Of a DNA stretch of 64,000 nt, positions 56,971-64,000 are shown piece by piece; positions within the stretch are counted from its first letter, which is position 1; the number at the start of each line of letters is the position of its first letter. The position numbers and the translations under genes are program-made. The DNA lies in assembly GCA_034770075.1 (NCBI GenBank), contig JAVJAP010000352.1:186001-250000 (forward strand). The letters run 5' to 3'. The notes beneath the pieces are model-generated. The model was not told the origin of the DNA, did no database searches, and worked only from the letters and a program-made list of their open reading frames with translations. The stretch comes from Aralia elata. Its lineage: Eukaryota > Streptophyta > Magnoliopsida > Apiales > Araliaceae.

Positions 56971-57224
56971 ATGTCAAGCGAGGATGATATTAGAGACATA
57001 CATGTAGCATCTGAGGAGCTGATCGCTCCACCCCAGATGGTACATGAGCCAGTACCTGAACCAGTACCGGTAGTACAGGTGGAAAGTGACCCAGATATGG
57101 AAACTGATTCTGATGAGGATCCGTCCGAACACTGGGAAGAGCCGGAGGAGGATACCAGATTGCCATCTGGTATTCGTGTTAGGTTCGTGGGGGTAGCAGC
57201 GGCTGGGATGCTAGGTGGTGCACC
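56971..57224 (+). pseudogene. Element G accessory ORF, truncated by insertion
   Basis: It starts MSSEDDIRDIHVASEELIAP and continues with the acidic VESDPDMETDSDEDPSEHW segment and the Ala/Gly-rich VAAAGMLGG, closely matching H. The coiled-coil part is missing because LTR F begins at 57,225. The visible part has no stop. Confidence 0.85.
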
Positions 57225-57318
57225 TATGACGCCCCCAAATTATCTACACTGCCTGTAGCAGATATGGTGCTCATGTTAAACTAATCAGCTATAAATATTC
57301 TATAATATATAACTTCTA
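57225..57318 (-). repeat. Element F: 94-bp edge of a Ty3/gypsy LTR
   Basis: TATGACGCCCCCAAATT matches the LTR edge of C (TGTGACGCCCCCAAATT), with the terminal TG changed to TA. It is interrupted by copia copy E at 57,319. The rest lies beyond the window. Confidence 0.7.
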
Positions 57319-59122
57319 TGTTAGGTTTGTATATAGCGCGAATATGTAATCAAATTACATAAAAGTGCGGAAGCGCAATAAAACGGATTTGAAAATTTTT
57401 CATACAAACCATCACCATGATCATCCTTGTGATCAATTATCAATTAAACGAAAGAGATAGAGATGTAGAATTATACCCTCGTGAATCAAAGCTTCCTCAG
57501 GTACAAGTTCACCTCCAATTCCTTCGCGTTCTCCTTAAATTCCACCGATTAAATTCCTTCCTTTGATTAACGTTAGCCACCCAAGTGTTTGGCCTCTAGA
57601 GGTGATCCACTAAGGAATAATAGTTGTTCACAGAGATGGGTGTTGACAAAACCCTAGTTTCTATCTCTATAATAATTGCAAGTATACTTTCTCTCTCCGA
57701 TTCTTATGGAAGAGTGTGTAACTGTCTAACCCTAAACCATGATAAGACTCCTCTTATTTATAGATATAGGGAACCCTCCTAAACTATTTAGGATTAAGGT
57801 TTTTATTTTAATTAAACTCCTTTAATTGATTAAACTCCTAATCCAATTAGGAATTTATAAGAGTACTTTTATTAATTAATTCCCAAACCCTTTTAGAATT
57901 AAATAATAATAATAGTAATAATAATAATAAGACTCCTCTTATTGATTTATATTTAATATTTCTAAAATATTAAATAATAAATATTAAGCTATTTAATTTA
58001 TTCTATCTCCATAAATTATATTAAATGCACTTAACTTATTATTATGATTATGTCATTTACTTCTTAAATAAATATTTTTCTTTTGCGGTGTGACCCTTTA
58101 GATTCTCCATATTAAACCGGTTGTGAATAAATCAATTAGAACAATTCTAATCTTATTTAAATAAATAAATTAAGCTATTTAATTTATTTAAATAAATAAT
58201 ATTTATTCTACAATAAGGGTAAGCCCCCTTAGCGATCAACGACTTTCCAGATAATATAGATTTCAACATTAATCACAAAAGAACCTTTCAGTGAATAGTT
58301 ACTGTACAATTCAATCCTATACCATACAATGTCCCAATTAAATATAAGACATGGAATTACTGTCAAGTCTTATTTTATTTAATTATATGTATTTCGATTC
58401 TCAAATTCACAACTCTGATTAATGCAAATTAGAAACTCTTTTCTAATTTCATTCTGCTTTGGTCAAAGACTTCTGAGTCGTCATTTATCGAATCACATAG
58501 GACATTCTCTCCTTTTACTAGAAGTGGTAGATTCTTTGTTGATCATTCACCTATCTCCATGTATAACTTATTATACCCAATCATACCCGTTGATATACCC
58601 TAAGGGCCTTAAGGGACATGTCAAAGTATAACTCATCACACACAAGATACTATGATGATCTCAAGTCCAAGGATCACTTATGCTACTATCACTAGAGGAA
58701 TTTCTATTGACAGGCGAGTAAAACTCCATTAGGTATTCCTTAGCGAGCCACGTCCAGTGAACTTATTCTCTAATAAGCACCTACATACTTGCTTTAGTGT
58801 CTTCACACAAATGATTATGAGATCAACCATCCTCTTCATAAGAGCAAGCAACGTTTGTACTAATCCATCCGGATTCACTAATCCCCTTTTTAGTAATCCA
58901 TCGATTAGGAACGATTTTAGTTTGTGAGCTGTCTAGAATTTAGATCTCATTAACATGATCACCATCATGATTCTAAAAGCATTGCTCAAAACTATGTGTT
59001 TATCACATTTAATATAACAGCACCATGTAGTTAATGTAAAATGCCTTTAATAACCGAATAAGATTACAAAGTATACGCTACATCATATCAAATATGATTG
59101 GCTTGTGTGCATACTACTTTCA
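57319..59122 (-). repeat. 3' LTR of copia element E
   Basis: 1,804 bp, TGTTAGG...CTTTCA on the plus strand. TATA box on the minus strand at 57,755-57,762. More diverged from the D LTRs than those are from each other. Confidence 0.93.
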
Positions 59123-59139
59123 ATCTCCCACTTGCACTA

Positions 59140-61790
59140 AAGCCAATCGCCATGGTATCTAATACCCTTCTTCTCTAAGTGACGATCATCCTGCTGTTGG
59201 ATAAAGCTTCAGTAAATGGATATGCAATGTTGTTCTCGAGAGTCCACTATCTCTATAGTGACTTTTCTTCTTTCAATGATAACACTAATCAAATGAAAGT
59301 GCCGCAACACTTGTTTGAATCCAAGATGAGACTTAGGAACTATTCCTAGTTCTGTAATGAACTTTTCATCCAAACAATCAACTTGCAGCTTCATTTACAG
59401 CTATATACTTTGTCTTTGTCACTAAAGCAGCAACTCTTTGCTGTTTGGAACTTTTCCAATTCACTGCACCACATTTCACGGCAACGATTTACCTTAAAGT
59501 GGATTTGTTATCGTCTTGGTCAATCTGAAAAAACTTGAGTCTGTTTAGCCCTCTAGTTTTAATTCAGACCTACCATGAATCATGATCACATCTTCAGTAC
59601 CGGTTAAGTACCTAAAGATGTTTATCACTGTCTTACAATGATCATCTCCAGAATATGACTGATCAACATCAAGCCTTGTATATTTATTGCATACATGATA
59701 GTAACTCATGCGATCTCTCTTTCAATTGGGGACAATTTTAGAGAGATACACTCCATGGCTCATCATCATGAGACCTCTCTTGGGGTTTGCCATGCTAAAC
59801 GCCTTTAACATCAAATGAATATACGTTTCTTGGGTCAAGCCGAACATCCTTTTAAATCTATCTATATAGATTTATATCCCCAATTTATAGGATGCTCCTC
59901 CCAAGTCATTCACGGAGGAATGTTTAGACAATTTTATCTTTGCTAATTGTAGCATTGGTGTGTTATTCCTTATCAGTAGTATATCAACATATAATACTAG
60001 GAATGTCACAGCGCTCCCACTGACCCTTTTGTACACATTAGGTTCATTCTCGTTTTTGATAAAATCAAACTCTTTTGATTGTCTCATCAAAACGAATGTT
60101 CCATCTTTGAGAAGCTTGCTTTAATCCATCAATGGGCATCAATGGATCATTGTAGCTTAAAACACGATTTGCTTCAACCTTTGAAACAAATTCCTCTGGC
60201 TGTATCATACATACATTCTCCTCAAGTCTTCATTGAGGAAGGGCGTCTCCACATCCATTTTCCCATATTTCGTAATAAGCTGCATTCACAAGCAAAATCC
60301 AAATGGACTTGAGTATTACCCGGTAATAAGGTTTTATCACAGTCAACTCCTTGACTTGAAAAACATTTTAAACAGGTCTGGTCTTATAGGTCTCCACCTT
60401 GCCATTTGCCTCAGTCTTTCTCTTAAAGACCCATATTCACACTCTAGGCATTATGCCCTTTTGTGGAGTAACCAGAGTCTATACTTGGTTCTCATACATG
60501 GAGTCCATTTCGGATTTCATGGCCATCTGCCATTTTTCTGAGTGTCTTTTACTCATAGCCTCATCGTATATAACTGGATCATCATCCTCTATGATGTGTA
60601 CCTCATCATCATCCTCTATGATGAATCCATACCTCCCAGGTATCTTCGGTACTCTTTCAGATTTACGATTCGGTTGTGGTACAATAGGTCTATCTACAGG
60701 TTCCTCGGTTCGACTTAAAGTGCTTTGTGGTTCTTGATGTCCTTCAAGATCTATTACCCTCCCACTAGTTCCTTCAATGATAAACACCTTTATCTAAGAA
60801 GGCAGCGTGTAGGATTATACTAATAATACCCTAAACTTTTTTTAGGATATCCCACAAATAAGCACTTGTCAGATTTTATCCCAAACTTATCTTTGAAACC
60901 TTTTCACATAAGCTGGACAACCCCTTATCTTAACATACTTAAGAGTAGGAATCCTCCCTATCCATAACATTTATGGAGTCTTGGGCTCGAATTTTTGAGG
61001 TTACCTTATTTTTGTAGATATGCAGCCGTTTCTAGGGCATAACCCAGATGGATACTAGAATGTCGGTAAAAATCATTATGGACTGCACCATGTCCAACAA
61101 GGTACAATTTCTCCTTTTAGGTGCACCAATCAATTATTGCGTATCAGGAGGTGTCCATTATGAGAAAATATAATTTTGAGATGATCTAGAAACTCATTGC
61201 ACAAGTATTCTTTCCTCGATCTGATCAAAGAATCTTAATACTTTGTCAATATGTTTCACTTCTGAATTTTTTGAACATTTCAAATTATTCAGACTTGTAT
61301 TTTATCAAATACACACATTCAACTCTTTGAATGACCATCTCCTTTTCTTTTATTAGTTTATTCAATTTGCAAAATATTTTTCATGTAAGTCAAGTATACC
61401 AAGTCTATCAAGTATTCTTCCAGTTTCAAACAAAATATTATCATTATAAATAGAACAACAATTGTTCTTAAATATAATACCAGAACCTTCCTTGTCCAAC
61501 AACGAAAGTTCTAATGTTTCTAATGAGAATTGGAACATAATAATAACTTATTAACTTAATAGACTTGCCCGTAGGCAATGCTAAACTATAAGTTCTTATG
61601 GTTAATGCAACAACCTTTGCTCCATTCCCACACATAAGATTACTTACTCTTTGTTTAGCTTTCTACTTTTGCTTAGTCTCTACATTAGATTGCATACGTG
61701 AGAACTACAGCCGGTATCCAATACCCAAGTAAAACCTTGACTTACCGAAAGATTTATTTTTTAATCATGAACAAACCTGTATTTGTAACT
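59140..61790 (-). pseudogene. Copia element E pol, broken
   Basis: Same order as in D: RNase H traces, RT with LYVDILLI (catalytic block at 59,991-59,983 lacking one aspartate), linker PNRKSERVPKIPGRYGF, part of integrase with the same missing front portion, and protease. The EDDDEVHIIEDDDP acidic linker is at about 60,600. Many stops. Confidence 0.85.
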
Positions 61791-61799
61791 GAAGCTTCA

Positions 61800-62624
61800 C
61801 TAAGCTTCTTCTGGTTAGCCTCTGTAAGATTCTCCTTACAGTTTCCTTTCTAGTATCTAGGCTTATTGCAGTGGAAGCAAACTCCTTTGCTATCTGCATC
61901 AGTCTTGTTCTTATTATCCTTTGTTTTTGTCTTTCCATTTACCTTCTTTGAATTGTTCTTCTTTTAAGAAGATCCTTTGGCTCTATTCCGCTTCCTGGAA
62001 GAATCATCTACCAGTAAGACTTGGTCTTTCTTAGTTGGAAAGTGACTCTTTACAGTTTTCAATATGTTTAAGCAACTCAGGCAGGCTGACATATAGCTTG
62101 TTCATGTGGAAATTCACAACAATTTGTGTGAAAGAGTCCGGAATTGATTGCAAGATCAAATCTTGGATCAACTCTCCATCCACTAAAATCCAGTTGTCCC
62201 AATTGTTCAATCAGATTGATCATTTTAGGACATATGTCTGTACTGTAGTGCCATCGGTCATTCTAGATCAGAAAAGCTCCTTAGATATATTATATCTAAT
62301 AGTCCTACTTTCCTCACCATTCAACTCCTTGAAGGTGTCGGAGTACAGTAGAAGCATCCATAGTTTCATGCTGACGTTAAAGCTCGTTACTCATGGATGC
62401 GAGCATGATGCATTGAGCCAACTGTGTATCATCTTGCCACTTTCTAAAAGTAGCAATCTCTTCCTCTGAGGCATTGTCTGCAACCATTGCAGGGATAGGC
62501 ATATTAAGGATATAAGATAGCTTTTCAGCCTTGAGAACTATTCTCAAATTCTTTAACCAGTCCTTTTAATTTGGTCCGGTTAATTAGCATCTAATATGCT
62601 CCGCAGTGATAGTAAATTAGACAT
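61800..62624 (-). pseudogene. Copia element E gag, broken
   Basis: It starts MSNLLSLRSILDAN followed by TAA, like D. The knuckle reads CNKPRY, TAG, KGNC, identical in its lesion to D. The frame is broken at several further points. Confidence 0.82.
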
Positions 62625-64000
62625 TGTAAAATTCTGTAAATGAATTTATAATTTAACAACATTTTAGCATACATTCATTTCTTAATTAATTACCAAAATA
62701 AATTAGGTCTTTATTTTAAATTGGTACCTCACTATTTTTATCAAACCATATTACCCTCAATATATAGTTTGGCAATTCTAATTAAAGATTTGCTAGTGAG
62801 ATTAAGGATCACGTTTCAAATGTATATAGCCTTGTGGTGACACAACAAACGATATATAAATAAATAGGTAGACAACTATTGTCAATTACATCACTATGTA
62901 ACTCCTTGTATTTTGCCTCTTAGATTATTTTGATCAAGTGGTGACACATCCGAATCAAAATTATCCAAGTTAAGTCTAACCTAGCACTTCCATATATGTG
63001 AAGAGAAAAATACCGTCCTTATGGTGACACAACAAAACAGTAATGTTCAATTCCTTAATAAGCATCAAATGTGATAATGCAACATCTTAAATATCTAATA
63101 CTTGCCTTGTGGTGACACAACAAACTCATATTAAATATTTAATACTCTATTGCTTTACCATACTAGAAGGCGACGTTCGATATTCCAAATATCTTTGAAC
63201 GCTTAGGACTTAATATAATTTCTTTGAGGGGTTTGTTATTATTTGTCTCAGCTTGTTTACTGCGCATGCACATATATATATATAAAATACACGTCATATT
63301 ATTTAACATGCGAAGCATGTTGTATAATATATAATATATATACATAGTAAGCATGCACATATAGAATACTATATTCTACCCGGATTGATTATGGACTTTT
63401 ATTCTAGTTTGGTTCACTAGAGCCACCAAGTGAACCAAAAGGTCAAACCTAGGGTGCAAGAACAAAATTTAAATATAACTATTACATTTAAACCCGGGCT
63501 CCATTACAAACGGGTCTTCAAGCGCTCCTTGCTCCTTGGTCTCCAATTCTTCAAGTAATTCTAACTAAACCTATTACATAAACTATTTACAATAAATAGA
63601 AACCTTGATCAACAGTCAAGGGGAGGTACATAGGAGAAAGATAGAATTTACATCAAGAAAAACTAGAGAAGACGAGGTACGCAGACCCCATTTATAAAAA
63701 CACATTCATTCAAGCATCCACTAAAATAAATCCAATAACACATTGGTCAGTAGTCCATAATCAATCCCTATTTATTATGATACATATCTCCATATGTATC
63801 AATAAATAACATTTATCTCATGAATAATAAAACCATTCCATATATGCATTGATATCATTTAATGGACAATTAAAAGTTTACTAGAAATCCAATTTTGAAA
63901 CAAAATAAACTCCTTTAATTTAATCAAAATTTAAATCATAATAAACTTATTTATTTTATTTTATCCAATTTTGAATAAAAATAAACTCCTTTATTTTTAA

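Larger units (their letters stand above)
56736..57224 (+). mobile_element. Element G: 5' internal start of a Tekay-like element
   Basis: The primer site TGGTATCAGAGC is at 56,739-56,750. A leader nearly identical to that of H and the start of the accessory ORF follow. It is cut at 57,225 by LTR F; the predicted target duplication is GCACC (57,220-57,224). Its 5' LTR is also the 3' LTR of H. Confidence 0.85.
57319..64000 (-). mobile_element. Element E: second copia copy, 5' end off-window
   Basis: Same family as D, opposite orientation. The 3' LTR is 57,319-59,122, then polypurine tract, pol, gag and leader run right to the window edge. Predicted target duplication: TTCTA (57,314-57,318). The leader repeats seen in D recur (GTGGTGACAC strings near 62,834, 62,938, 63,020 and 63,108; AAAATAAACTCC strings from 63,900). 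Confidence 0.93.

Noticed and set aside
1..64000. Host protein-coding genes or a bacterial-type system
   Set aside because: Every interval can be assigned to a retrotransposon or its LTR by boundaries and duplications; no unexplained exon series or operon remains.

Overview
This window is plant genomic DNA made entirely of nested LTR retrotransposons; I found no host gene, rRNA, functional tRNA gene or CRISPR array. The evidence for a plant is the set of families: Ty3/gypsy chromoviruses of Tekay/Del type with initiator-tRNA-Met primer sites, a Tat/Ogre-like Ty3/gypsy element with a different primer site, a Ty1/copia family with 1.8-kb LTRs, and a tRNA-derived SINE. The species cannot be named from the sequence.

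Layout, left to right. 1-4,234: 5' part of Tekay-like element A (minus strand: LTR, primer site, accessory ORF), inserted in a copia LTR. 4,235-5,798: right part of that copia LTR (K), itself inserted in the pol of element C. 5,799-16,452: element C (minus), with RT/RNase H, gag-protease, accessory ORF and a 6.1-kb 5' LTR that is swollen by a Tat-family solo LTR (13,549-15,584, direct repeat CGGTT). 16,453-21,726 and 33,260-33,861: decayed Tekay-like element H (plus), split by complete element B (minus, 21,727-33,259, direct repeat GGAAC). One LTR follows H pol in three pieces: 33,862-33,919, 44,445-46,724 and 55,697-56,735. It is split by Tat-like element J (33,920-44,444, direct repeat GGAAT) and copia element D (46,725-55,696, direct repeat AGTTA). 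This LTR is followed directly by a primer site and a second accessory ORF (element G), so H and G share one LTR. G is cut at 57,225 by 94 bp of another gypsy LTR (F), which is cut at 57,319 by a second copia copy, E (minus, running off the right edge).

Element logic. The Tekay-like elements have the order LTR, tRNA-Met primer site, leader with a possible 200-bp intron, an extra acidic coiled-coil ORF, gag with zinc knuckles, protease, RT, RNase H, integrase and a chromodomain-like tail. Every copy is broken by stops, frameshifts or insertions; C is the least damaged. J has lost almost all coding capacity but carries large tandem arrays near its 3' end. Copia copies D and E share the same lesions, including loss of one catalytic RT aspartate, so they probably moved using enzymes supplied in trans.

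The most notable unexplained signals are: (i) a frame-preserved Lys/Gly-rich mini-exon behind a splice-acceptor-like site in the LTRs of four diverged Tekay-like elements; (ii) arrays of GC-rich inverted repeats in those LTRs whose arms change in a compensatory way; (iii) the conserved accessory ORF with an acceptor-like site touching its start codon; (iv) the shared catalytic lesion of the copia copies.
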